A stretch of 64,000 nucleotides of DNA from Endothia cerciana (Eukaryota; Ascomycota; Sordariomycetes; Diaporthales; Cryphonectriaceae): NCBI GenBank assembly GCA_026119935.1, contig JALRMH010000011.1:1-64000 (forward strand), written 5' to 3'. How positions within the stretch are numbered: position 1 is the first letter of the stretch; the number at the start of each line of letters is the position of its first letter. Below, piece by piece: positions 55,520 to 64,000 of the stretch. The notes under the pieces were generated by a model, which worked only from the letters and a program-made list of their open reading frames with translations, was not told the origin of the DNA and made no database searches. The position numbers and the translations under genes are program-made.

Positions 55520-58339
55520 ATGACAGACAACCTGATAACGTCGTGGACGCTGCCCGCGCCTTCCTCTCTGACCGTCTATTCTCTCGACAAGCCACCATCC
55601 AAGGACGCGACCCTCAAGGTCAAGCCTAAGAAGGAAGAAGACTCCATCCAGTGTATCTGCAACTACTCCGGCGATGACGGAAACACAATATTCTGCGAAG
55701 AGTGCAAGACATGGCAGCACATCGCGTGCTACTACCCTGGACGGGAGAGCGAAGCACTAGAAGAGGAGTTCCGCCATTCGTGTGTTGATTGCGAGCCCCG
55801 GGAACTGGACAAGAAAAAGGCCGTGGAGCGAATGCAGGTCAAGCTGGGCATCCAACCCCTTGACTGCGAAGTACACGACAAGAAGTCCAAGAAACCCCCC
55901 ACGAAAGCCCACAAGAAAAAGATCAAGCCAAACGAGCTGCATCTGAACAGCCATCCGGGCACCGATGCCTCCAAGCATGGCAGCCCGCATGAACACCCGC
56001 CTGCAAAGAAGGCGAAGACCTCCCACAAGTCTAGTCAATCTATCAGCGCACAATCATCCAGGCGAAGTCCTTCCCACTCCGCGCCGAAAGCCAACCATCA
56101 CGGCCATCCTCTGAGCCCCGCCACAACACCTCCAGACGTGCCTACGGAATTTGAAATTCCTGCCTATGCCCCTCGGTTCCTTGCTGTCCACGAAGATCCT
56201 GTCGAGATAGTCGATACCAACACCATCGCAACCCTCAAGACCACGGACCGCATGTCATTATGGTCAAGACCAGAGGGCGCTGATATGTTTCGGCAAGACA
56301 CGAGGGCCGAGTTCGACGAGGTGGTACAGAGGAAGACGCCTTCTCCGCTCTATCCTCCCCTACGCGTGGAAAAGAAAGAGCTGCCTGTATCCAAAGACGC
56401 CGTGTTGTCCCTGCCGTACCTCGTTACGCCGTCGCCGATTGATCAGGACATCCCGATGATGGAATTGAACGGCCTGGTGGGCTTGCAAAAAGACTACTGC
56501 GACGATCCGAACAATCGCTACAAGGAACTCAGCGCACCTTTACCTTTCGTCTTCTTCCCGTCGAAAATACCTCTATACATCGACACCAGGAGAGAAGGAT
56601 CCAATGCTCGCCACGTCCGCCGATCTTGCCGGCCGAACGCCCGGCTGCTCACATACTTGTCGGATGATTCCGACTGGCATTTTTGGCTGGTGAGCGACCG
56701 GTCCATTGATGCGAACGAGGAGATCACAGTGGGATGGGACATCTCCCTCTTGCCACCTTATCGGGCACGCTTGGAGCGTTTACTCGACCTCAGTAATGAC
56801 GAGGCCAATGAACACTCCATCGCGGGTATTGTCGCGGATATGGAGCAGTCTGAGTACGACGCCCTGTCCCAGTCTATCACCTCTGTCACGAGTGAGTACG
56901 GAGGATGCGCATGCGACCTTGACAGCAACTGTGCTTTTGCTCGCTTTCACCGCCAATACCAAGAGAAGTCGCAGCAGCGATCCAACGCACCCAAAAGAAA
57001 GCGAGCAAAGTCGAAGCCGCACACCATCTCCCCGACGAGTACTGGTCAGGCGACCAATAGCCGGGCAGCCAGCGAAGGTCATCTTGATGAAGCGCTCGAT
57101 CATGACAATCATTCTTCCGCGGGGTCCTCACGAAGCAAACCGCCCAGTCGGGACAGGACCCCGGCGCGGCTGGGATCCTTCGACACACTCGGTATATTGA
57201 CAGAACCGACGAACCGCGACAAGAGAAAGGTGCAAATAGCCGAAAACTTGTTCCAGAAGTCAGCGCAAGAGGAACAGCTACCACGAAAGAAGAAGAAGAG
57301 CGTCGATGCACCAATAGCGCCCTCGAACGCGTCAAGGTCGAAGAATCGCAGCAGCACCAGTCACGCGTCAGAGAGGATTCATGGAACAGACGAGCGCCGC
57401 TACGTCGATGCAGGAACCTCCGGAAGCAAGGCGGCTCCACTAGGCAGCGTCGCATCGCGTGCTTTGACGGATTCGACTAGACATGCGGCGGTGCGACACC
57501 CTTCTGTTGCCTCGGTCTCGCCCCTCAGCCCGTCGTCCACCTTGAGGCCCTACTGCAATGCCGCTGTGCAAACAGATGCGGTGGCCGTCAGACACCTGTC
57601 CGAGCAGTCCCCCAAGCCTCGACCGCAAAGGAGGGTCGTCTCCCTCACGACGAGGTTGATGCTCCAGAAGCGAAGAGATACTCTCTTCGCACGACAGAAT
57701 CAAGCTAGTGCGATAAACTTGGACTCGCCAGCGACGACGAAAAGCTCTCAGGGATCCCCAGCAAGCGTGCACAAACAGGTCACCTTGTCATCGCCTGCCT
57801 CTGCTCGAGATGATACACCCATGCCTGATGCAGACTCCACCATCAACAATTCTGACGACACGGGTCTATCGCTCAGCCATGGTACCGGGCCAACAGACCC
57901 CATCAAGGTCAAGTCGCCCGAGTTGCGCGTTCAGATGGCACCTGTCCCGATCTTTGCAAGTCCTCCCTCGGCTACGGTAATATCCACTCCCATCTCTGCC
58001 AATGGCTCAATGGTGCATTCGCCATTCTCTGCCACGAACCTTGCGAGTCCCTTTGCACCCCTAGCAGTAAATGGAGTTGCTGCCAATCCAAGCCCCATCA
58101 AGAAGAAGATGAGCTTGAGCGAATACAAGAATAAGGCGAACAAGGCGGCTGCGACCGCAAAAGCACCTGCGGATCCTCCGCATCCCTTGCAGATGGCCTC
58201 AGTCTTGGAAAACACGACCATCGTTCAAACGCATCAGACTACCAATGGCGACCACGTAGCCAAGGACACAGCAAATCCAGCAGAGGCCACCAGCGCGGTA
58301 GAGGCAAAAGAGGCGAACGCGGCTTTGCCAGCGGCCTAG
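55520..58339 (+). CDS. set3: PHD-SET chromatin protein, Set3-like
   Basis: A single exon encoding 939 aa. An N-terminal PHD finger (about residues 44-90) reads CICNYSGDDGNTIFCEECKT, WQHIACYYPG and HSCVDC. A basic, disordered linker follows, and then a divergent SET domain (about 220-410): DTNTIATLKTTDRMSLWSRP, LPFVFFPSKIPLYIDTRREG, RHVRRSCRPNARL and VSDRSIDANEEITVGWD. This PHD-plus-SET layout is that of Set3/MLL5-type proteins, whose PHD reads methylated H3K4 and which scaffold the Set3C deacetylase complex; their SET domains are thought to lack methyltransferase activity. Here RRSCRPNA replaces the catalytic NHSCxPN, consistent with that. The long C-terminal half is Ser/Pro/Lys-rich and unstructured. 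With the Sap30-like gene it is one of two deacetylase-complex genes in the window. Confidence 0.92.
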   Translation: MTDNLITSWTLPAPSSLTVYSLDKPPSKDATLKVKPKKEEDSIQCICNYSGDDGNTIFCEECKTWQHIACYYPGRESEALEEEFRHSCVDCEPRELDKKKAVERMQVKLGIQPLDCEVHDKKSKKPPTKAHKKKIKPNELHLNSHPGTDASKHGSPHEHPPAKKAKTSHKSSQSISAQSSRRSPSHSAPKANHHGHPLSPATTPPDVPTEFEIPAYAPRFLAVHEDPVEIVDTNTIATLKTTDRMSLWSRPEGADMFRQDTRAEFDEVVQRKTPSPLYPPLRVEKKELPVSKDAVLSLPYLVTPSPIDQDIPMMELNGLVGLQKDYCDDPNNRYKELSAPLPFVFFPSKIPLYIDTRREGSNARHVRRSCRPNARLLTYLSDDSDWHFWLVSDRSIDANEEITVGWDISLLPPYRARLERLLDLSNDEANEHSIAGIVADMEQSEYDALSQSITSVTSEYGGCACDLDSNCAFARFHRQYQEKSQQRSNAPKRKRAKSKPHTISPTSTGQATNSRAASEGHLDEALDHDNHSSAGSSRSKPPSRDRTPARLGSFDTLGILTEPTNRDKRKVQIAENLFQKSAQEEQLPRKKKKSVDAPIAPSNASRSKNRSSTSHASERIHGTDERRYVDAGTSGSKAAPLGSVASRALTDSTRHAAVRHPSVASVSPLSPSSTLRPYCNAAVQTDAVAVRHLSEQSPKPRPQRRVVSLTTRLMLQKRRDTLFARQNQASAINLDSPATTKSSQGSPASVHKQVTLSSPASARDDTPMPDADSTINNSDDTGLSLSHGTGPTDPIKVKSPELRVQMAPVPIFASPPSATVISTPISANGSMVHSPFSATNLASPFAPLAVNGVAANPSPIKKKMSLSEYKNKANKAAATAKAPADPPHPLQMASVLENTTIVQTHQTTNGDHVAKDTANPAEATSAVEAKEANAALPAA

Positions 58340-59583
58340 ACCGTCTGGATTGTGTTTCAGCTGCGGCGAGATCCTGATTCGACCATCTTATGACCACTCC
58401 TTACTATATTGTAATGCGGCAGCTGGGGCGTTTGGCCCAGCGTCGCTTTTACTTTGTCCTTCTCTGACGCATCGATTCTTCCGGCGATGAGGAAAGGACT
58501 CAAAATGCCCCCCCACCCCACCCCCCTTTTTTTTTCTCTCTCTGTGGGAGGGACCCTCTTTGGGGCGGCTGGCACACAGGCGTTTGTTGGTACAGAAAGG
58601 GTCAGACGACACATCGAACATGGCCAAGGCCGTTCGCGCAACTCTTTTCACAGTCCTTTCATGATTATCAGCGGTCGCCTACACTTTACTGGCTTGAGGT
58701 GCTATTGTTCTTTTCTTTTTTTGGAGGTGTTGTGTGGCGGATGGGTTTTTATTGAACGAGGGAGGGACTGGATCGGAGTGGACTGGGGTGTGGATGGACT
58801 CTTACGCCTTACGACGGGTGACGAAGAGATTCCCGGGCCTGCCGGTCCCATTTATGCGTTGAGAAGACAGAAGTCAGTTGTATTTTATACACAATTCGAG
58901 AGAACATGTGACCGCATGGAAGACAAAACAATCCAGCCTCAGTGCTTCTCACCTCATGTCCTTTGACGGTGTCTTGCATTCTGTAAGACGCCACCCGTCC
59001 AGGCCCACGATAGCATACACATACATAGAATCGTACATATACATGCTGGGCCGGTGCTGAACTCCTGATGAGCTTGGTCATCAGGTGTAAAACCAATGCA
59101 GGCCTGGAGGCCCATGTATTTCCATGACTCTTCGATGTTGAGGATGAAAGTGTCCTGAAATCCTCAATGCATCGCAAGACCGTCTTCATATGTACAGTGT
59201 ATTATACAAATCTTGTCACATTGGACCGCCGACTTCAGAAACCTGTAGTGCAAAATGCCGCCGAGTGGTATCTTTTCCCCCTTTTGCCAAAACGCCCGCC
59301 AAATCGACGAAACCAACCAGATCCTTTGCTGCCGATGAATGCATTGTGAGTGAAGAAATTCAAGAAGGATCCCACATGCGCATCCACTACGATCTTCAGG
59401 AGAATGTTGTCGGGGGCCCTCGAGCTTAGACAGCCTCCAAAGAGGGGTCCGCAAGAAGCCCTAGGCCCTGGAACCCCTCCACATGGGGGTCAGCCGAGGC
59501 CCATCCTAGTGAGAATCCCCAGATAAGGATCCCAGAAAATAAAAATAAAAATCCCTTCTGTGTGTTTTCCCTCTGATGTTGGC
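58340..59583. other. Convergent intergenic region, Set3 and Alg7
   Basis: About 1.2 kb holding two 3' UTRs. It has a C-rich and T-rich stretch near 58508-58540 and no recognisable gene. Confidence 0.55.
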
Positions 59584-61081
59584 TCAGACTGCCATGCTTC
59601 CGAGGCCCAGATTGTCTTCCCTAAAGAGGAAGAGGGCCATCTTGTGGCGGACGACGAGGCCAATGAGTCCGACAGCCAGCTGCATGGCAGACAGCTCCCA
59701 GGCTAGACGGCGTTCGTGCATAGGGCCTCGAGTTACGAGCCACAGGTTGATAATGGTCATGTTACTGCTCTGGTCGAAGATCTCCTTGCCACTCTCGTCT
59801 TTGCGATAGACAACCTTTAGGAGATGCAGCCTCCCTAGCAGGCGCAGACAGGGGGCTGCATACGATCGGGGCTGCCTGTCCGGGGTCCATTGGACCATGC
59901 TCGGCTCGAGGACATCGCGGTGGGCGTTGTACTTGGGCAGGCGGTGGCGCGGACACGGGATCAGGTGAAAGAGCTGAGGTGCCGAGTAGACGAAGTTGAA
60001 GATTTGCGGGATGAGCAGGAGAATCAGAGTCTTGCTGAAATGGCCCAATATGCTGACCACTATGAAGACCATACCAGCGAAGTAGCAGTAGGTATCTCCG
60101 ACAAAAACCTTGGCAGGGTACTGGTTGTGCCAGAACAGTGCCAGACTCACACCCAGGAAGGGCAGCAGGAAGGAAAGACTGAAGAGGTGGCTGTCGGTTG
60201 CAGGGTGAGGGTATGTCGTCATCAGGTAGAGGCTGTCGTTGAGGATGAGGAGCAGCGCAATGACGATGGACTGCATAACCTCAATCCCATTGATGCCGGC
60301 GAGGATGTTGATCGAGTTCGGGCAGAAGATCGCCAGAGCTCCCATGTAAACATAGTATGCCCACCCCAGATGTGCCAGCTCCGCCCCTAGGATGTTTTGG
60401 AGGAAGTTGGGAACGACAACGGAGGTGATGCCGAAATCGACATAGTAGACGGTCAGGAGAGGGATTGCTGCAATGAAGGGGATGAAAAACTTGTGTCGCC
60501 AGCGGAGATCAAAGACGTCGTCACCGATGCCCAGGATTGTGATGGACTGGAGGGAGAGGACTGCGGACAGGTACGACGCAAGCTGATCAGGAAGGCACAA
60601 CGTTAGCAGCCCGTGGACAGCAAGATCCAACGGCAGCCTGGGGGCTAGGGACATCTTTGCTTGCCTTATTGTGTGGAAACCAGTGGAGGAAGCGCCCCTG
60701 GTTGACGTGTTCGACCTCGATGACAACATCTCTGTTGCCGCCACCACTGGTGGCCGCAACGATATCCTGATAGAAGGCGAAGGGGATGAAGATCATGACG
60801 ATGAGCAGGTAGACAATGGCGCAGATGGCACCCACACACTCGGGGATCTCCTTCCTGGCCCTCTTGGACATGTCTGTGCCTTTCAGGCCGGCCTTGAGGA
60901 AGCTGGAGGCAGTCTGGACTATCAGGTAGTAGGTCGCAGCGAAGGCGAAGCCCGAGAGGGCCAACGAGGTATAGATGGGCTCCCCACCGCCCTGGAGGGC
61001 GCGGGAGAGGAGGAGGGCAGAGAAGGCGAGGACCGCGGCCAGTATTGGGACCTCCCGGCTGGAGAGCTCACCAGCTGCCAT
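59584..61081 (-). CDS. alg7: UDP-GlcNAc:dolichyl-phosphate GlcNAc-1-phosphotransferase Alg7 (GC-AG intron)
   Basis: Exons 60665-61081 and 59584-60582 give 471 aa. Alg7 transfers GlcNAc-1-phosphate from UDP-GlcNAc to dolichyl phosphate, the first step of the N-glycan precursor pathway at the ER and the target of tunicamycin. It is a polytopic membrane protein. Motifs include KGTDMSKRARKEIPECVGAI, LSLQSITILGIGDDVFDLRW, RHKFFIPFIAAIPLLTVYYV, CPNSINILAGINGIEVMQSI, VFVGDTYCYFAGM and the C-terminal NMTIINLWLVTRGPMHERRL. The D-D motif and the conserved NGIE/GDTY blocks are intact. The intron (60583-60664, 82 nt) begins with GC (AAG|GCAAGC) and ends TGATCAG; this is the only join that gives the family sequence HWFPHNKLASYLSAVLSLQS. 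It is a rare GC-AG intron. Confidence 0.96.
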
Positions 61082-61450
61082 CTTGACGACGGGGTTTCTG
61101 GTGTAAGTCTTATTCGTGTACTCGCCGAGGTGTCAGTGAGGGAGGGCATAGATGGTGGTGCTCGACTGGGCTGTGGTCGTCGCAGAGGAGGAGGTGGGGG
61201 GGTTTCAATTGAAGAATGCCAGAATTCTAGGAGAGGCCGAGGTGGGCATGAATTATCTCGGTGACCTCAGACCCCAAGTGGGAGTGGGGCCACCTGGTCC
61301 CATGTACTTGCTCCAGCCCCGCCAAACTGTCCGCGGTTGAGGGTAGATTAAGTATTTGTTAGAAAAAGAAAGCATATTGAGAATTCAGACATACAAAAAG
61401 GTCAACTCTGGTAGCGAGGTGTTTCTCAAGAATGCAAAGCCTACTATCGA

Positions 61451-61490
<40 letters not shown>

Positions 61491-62575
61491 CTTTATCACC
61501 AGAGAATGCTCAGTATACCTGCGAAACCCCGGACTCTCACCTGCCGGTCTGAGGTGCTGAGACAAGAGAAGCGCATCCAAAATTCTGGCTACGTTGCTTC
61601 TTTGGGGGTGACGAAGCTGTTTACATGGATAGTAAATAGTAGCTCCCCACAGTGCCCCACACGCCCACAGGGGTACATGAAGCCGGGGCAGGGATTAGGG
61701 GAGCAGCTTTTCAGGAACATGATCTGGACGGGGGATGGAGGGAAATAAGACATCAGTCCTGAGATGGACCAGAGTCGCAATCATAGCAGGGCTCAAGGCA
61801 TGTCTTCTAAGGCCAGCACAAAACCCGCTCCTCCCCTCTCCGGTTCCTATTTACAAGTTGTTAGCCGAGGACTGGGGCTCCTGGCAGGACAGGCCTGGTT
61901 GCTACAATCACTGAGTCCTTCCTACATAGCATGTAATATTTATGTACAAGTGGACCCCCCCTGGGGTTCCATCAAGCCCCCAGCCGCGACTCTTGACCTT
62001 GACAGGTCTTGACATGTGAGACAGCAAACAGGGGCCCATGGGCGGCACATGGCGCATCCTCAGAGTCGCAGGTCTCCTTCACACTGCCTGTATTAGAAAC
62101 ACCCTGTACAGTCAATACCATGATGCCATGTATACTAGGGCCTACTTATGATGCCTCAAGGATATCAGTCCACCTTTCAGAAAGAATAAGGGTCTGCCGA
62201 CCTACCAGTTGCAGGCCAATGCCGCAGAGAGCCCTACATACACCGACCGCACTGTGAAACTTGTCCGCTGCCGATGGTCGACTCCCAAACCATATCGTCT
62301 GTTTTCTTCCAGTGTCGCCATGATGGACGAGTCTCTATCGAGCAGTCTCCGTATGTGAGGGTCACCCCGGTAATACAAGACCTGGACTTGGCTCGTTATG
62401 CCCTGGCGACTTGCCAAAATGGATCTGCCTTTCTGCCCTCGAGGGTGGTGACGCACGGACCACTGATGTCTTAGCAGCCGACCCGAGCCAAAAAAGCCTG
62501 GGCTTGGGAGTTGAAGCTGTCTGTGTCAGTGAGACCGCGTCTGACCATCCGGAATATCGAGACTCTCGAATCAAG
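61082..62575. other. Divergent intergenic region, Alg7 and Seh1
   Basis: About 1.5 kb containing both promoters. It has a (TG)n repeat at 61453-61489. Nothing else is recognised. Confidence 0.55.
61453..61489. repeat. (TG)n dinucleotide microsatellite
   Basis: About eighteen uninterrupted TG units, capable of Z-DNA, in the Alg7-Seh1 divergent spacer. Confidence 0.95.
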
Positions 62576-62864
62576 ATGCCCCCACCGCTGGAACCGCCTC
62601 CCGTGATGGAGGAGAGGGCCCCATTTGAACTGGTCATGAAGCACGGCCACCAGGACCTGGTTCAGGCCGTGGCATTCAACAGCTACGGTAACAGGTGCGC
62701 AACCGGCTCCGTCGACGGCAAGATCAGGGTCTTCAACCGGCACAAGGATGGCATATGGAGGCTGTGTGATACATGGACCGCTCACGGGGGTGAGATCCTA
62801 GAGGTGATTCACCCTCCCTGGGTGACCCTGTCCTCTTCCCCCCCCCCCCTCTCTCTCTCTCTCA

Positions 62865-62899
<35 letters not shown>

Positions 62900-63971
62900 C
62901 GCGACCTGCTGACTGCCTCCCCAGCTCCAATGGCTGCCGCCCACGGTCTATCCCAACCTCGTCACCTCCCTGGGCATAGAGGGCCGCTTCAAGCTCTGGG
63001 CCGAGGACCCCTCCGCCCCCCCCGGGCGCCGCTTCAGCAGCCGCTCCAAGGACAACGCGAAGGCCGCCTTCGACCACCGCTCGCCGCGCGCGCCCTACCG
63101 CTCCTTCTCGCTGCGCCACAACGATGAGACGCGCCAGACCCACCTGGCCCTCCTCGCCGCCGACGGCCAGCTCACCGTGTACGAGAACGAGACGTCCGAG
63201 AACCTGGCCGAGTGGAACCAGACGGACGAGTTCGCCGTGTGCGAGCGGCCGGACCGCGGCGTCGAGACGAGCTTCCGGGTGCGCTTCGACCCGAACCCGG
63301 ACCCGTGCTACATGGCCCTGCGCGCCGGCATGCCCACCGATACGCTGGGGCTGGCGGTCGCCGCGATGGACGTTGTCAAGATCTACCGCACGCGCGACGT
63401 GGTCTTCCACGCGTACGGCGTGGAGTCGACCAAGAAGGAGTTCTACGAGGCGGCGGCCGTGCAGGGGCACCGGAGCCTGGTGAGGGATGTGGCGTGGGCG
63501 CCCGGGAACATCAGGGGCTACGACATCATTGCCTCGGCGTGTATGGACGGATACGTGAGGGTGATGAGGATGGATACCCCGTACGACACGGCCGACGGCA
63601 GGACGTGGTCCTCAGGTGACCTCGCCAAGGGCAGGTCTCACTCTGATGGGCCCGCGAAAGCTGGTGGCGGTGCATCCAGGGGTCAGGCGTCACATCCCTC
63701 GGGCATCAGTCAGGGTGTTCACCATCCGACATCTGAAGGCGACCGGAGGAGGAACCAGGCCGGCCACATCCCTCACCGCATCTCCACCCTTTCGAATCTG
63801 GAGAATCACAGGTCGCCAATGTGGCGTGTGGGGTTCGACGACGACGGCCAGATTCTCGGGTGCGTCGGGGATGATGGGAAGCTCTTGTGCTTCCGCCAGA
63901 ACCCCAGTGGGCAGTGGATCAAGAGCTCGGAGATCGGTATCAACAAGATGAGGATGGCTATCCCGTCCTGA
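62576..63971 (+). CDS. seh1: Nucleoporin Seh1, WD40 protein
   Basis: Exons 62576-62803 and 62925-63971 give 424 aa. Seh1 is a beta-propeller subunit of the nuclear-pore Y (Nup84/107) complex and of the SEA/GATOR2 complex at the vacuole. Evidence: the N-terminal WD blade VMKHGHQDLVQAVAFNSYGN, RCATGSVDGKIRVFNRHKDG, then LQWLPPTVYPNLVTSLGIEG, RFKLWAEDPSAPPG, HLALLAADGQLTVYENE, GHRSLVRDVAWAPGNIRGYD and MWRVGFDDDGQILGCVGDDG. The ATG at 62576 (MPPPLEPPPVMEERAPFELV) fits the family start; an upstream in-frame ATG at 62411 is unlikely. A Gly/Ser-rich loop (about 300-355) interrupts the last blades, common in fungal Seh1. The only intron (62804-62924) contains a C12 run and CT/CA microsatellites. Confidence 0.95.
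62838..62899. repeat. C12, (CT)n and (CA)n tracts inside the Seh1 intron
   Basis: Twelve C, then a (CT)n stretch and a (CA)n stretch fill more than half of the 121-nt intron, giving an almost continuous pyrimidine-rich tract ahead of the acceptor CCCCAG. Confidence 0.93.
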
Positions 63972-64000
63972 GCCTTAGGCGTTCTTGAGCACGTAGTTCC

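Overview
This 64 kb window is nuclear DNA of a filamentous ascomycete, most likely a sordariomycete-type Pezizomycotina. The genes are split by many short GT-AG introns (about 45-220 bp) with CTAAC/CTGAC branch sites. Coding DNA is GC-rich, and the proteins belong to fungal families: LaeA-like methyltransferase, Zn2Cys6 and C2H2 regulators with a fungal_trans domain, a GPI-anchored GH16-WSC protein, DHA14 MFS, Alg7, Pex12, Seh1, Mdj1, Sap30 and Set3. The genus cannot be fixed from the sequence alone. I found no tRNA, rRNA, CRISPR, plasmid or bacterial features, and no intact transposon.

Layout. 1-9 kb is accessory and gene-poor: an 81-bp poly-C edge, a LaeA-like methyltransferase on the minus strand with many tiny exons and an apparent one-base frameshift, 5 kb with no recognisable gene, then a five-exon cytochrome P450. 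9-20 kb holds two microsatellites, a single-exon JmjC (KDM8/JMJD5-like) oxygenase, a 995-aa F-box/coiled-coil protein and a transglutaminase-like, proline-rich protein. 20-28 kb holds a divergent pair: a 14-TM MFS transporter with a collagen-like C-terminal tail, and a Zn2Cys6 regulator 2.1 kb away. 28-31 kb is an unusually long convergent gap. 31-35 kb carries the mitochondrial DnaJ Mdj1 and the Rpd3/Sin3 subunit Sap30. A 4.8 kb gene-free stretch precedes a C2H2 plus fungal_trans regulator (39.5-42.7 kb).

43-53 kb is dense: an eight-exon F-box protein, a hotdog thioesterase, Pex12, the GH16-WSC-GPI wall enzyme and a calcineurin-like phosphoesterase. 53-64 kb is housekeeping: the PHD/SET protein Set3, Alg7 (first enzyme of dolichol-linked oligosaccharide synthesis, with a GC-AG intron) and the nucleoporin Seh1.

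How the genes fit together. Most are unrelated housekeeping genes. Chromatin is over-represented (JmjC, Sap30 and Set3, which act in or beside histone deacetylase complexes, plus the LaeA-like protein). The methyltransferase/P450 pair and the MFS/Zn2Cys6 pair resemble secondary-metabolism accessories, but no PKS, NRPS, terpene synthase or other backbone enzyme is visible. I do not see a clearly undescribed system. The best leads are the recurrent 12-14-nt C/G homopolymers inside introns, the damaged methyltransferase, the collagen-tailed transporter, the GH16-WSC fusion without a visible signal peptide, and the large empty convergent gap. Exon boundaries were placed by eye from splice consensus, frame and remembered family motifs; summed exon lengths are multiples of three for every multi-exon gene except the methyltransferase.
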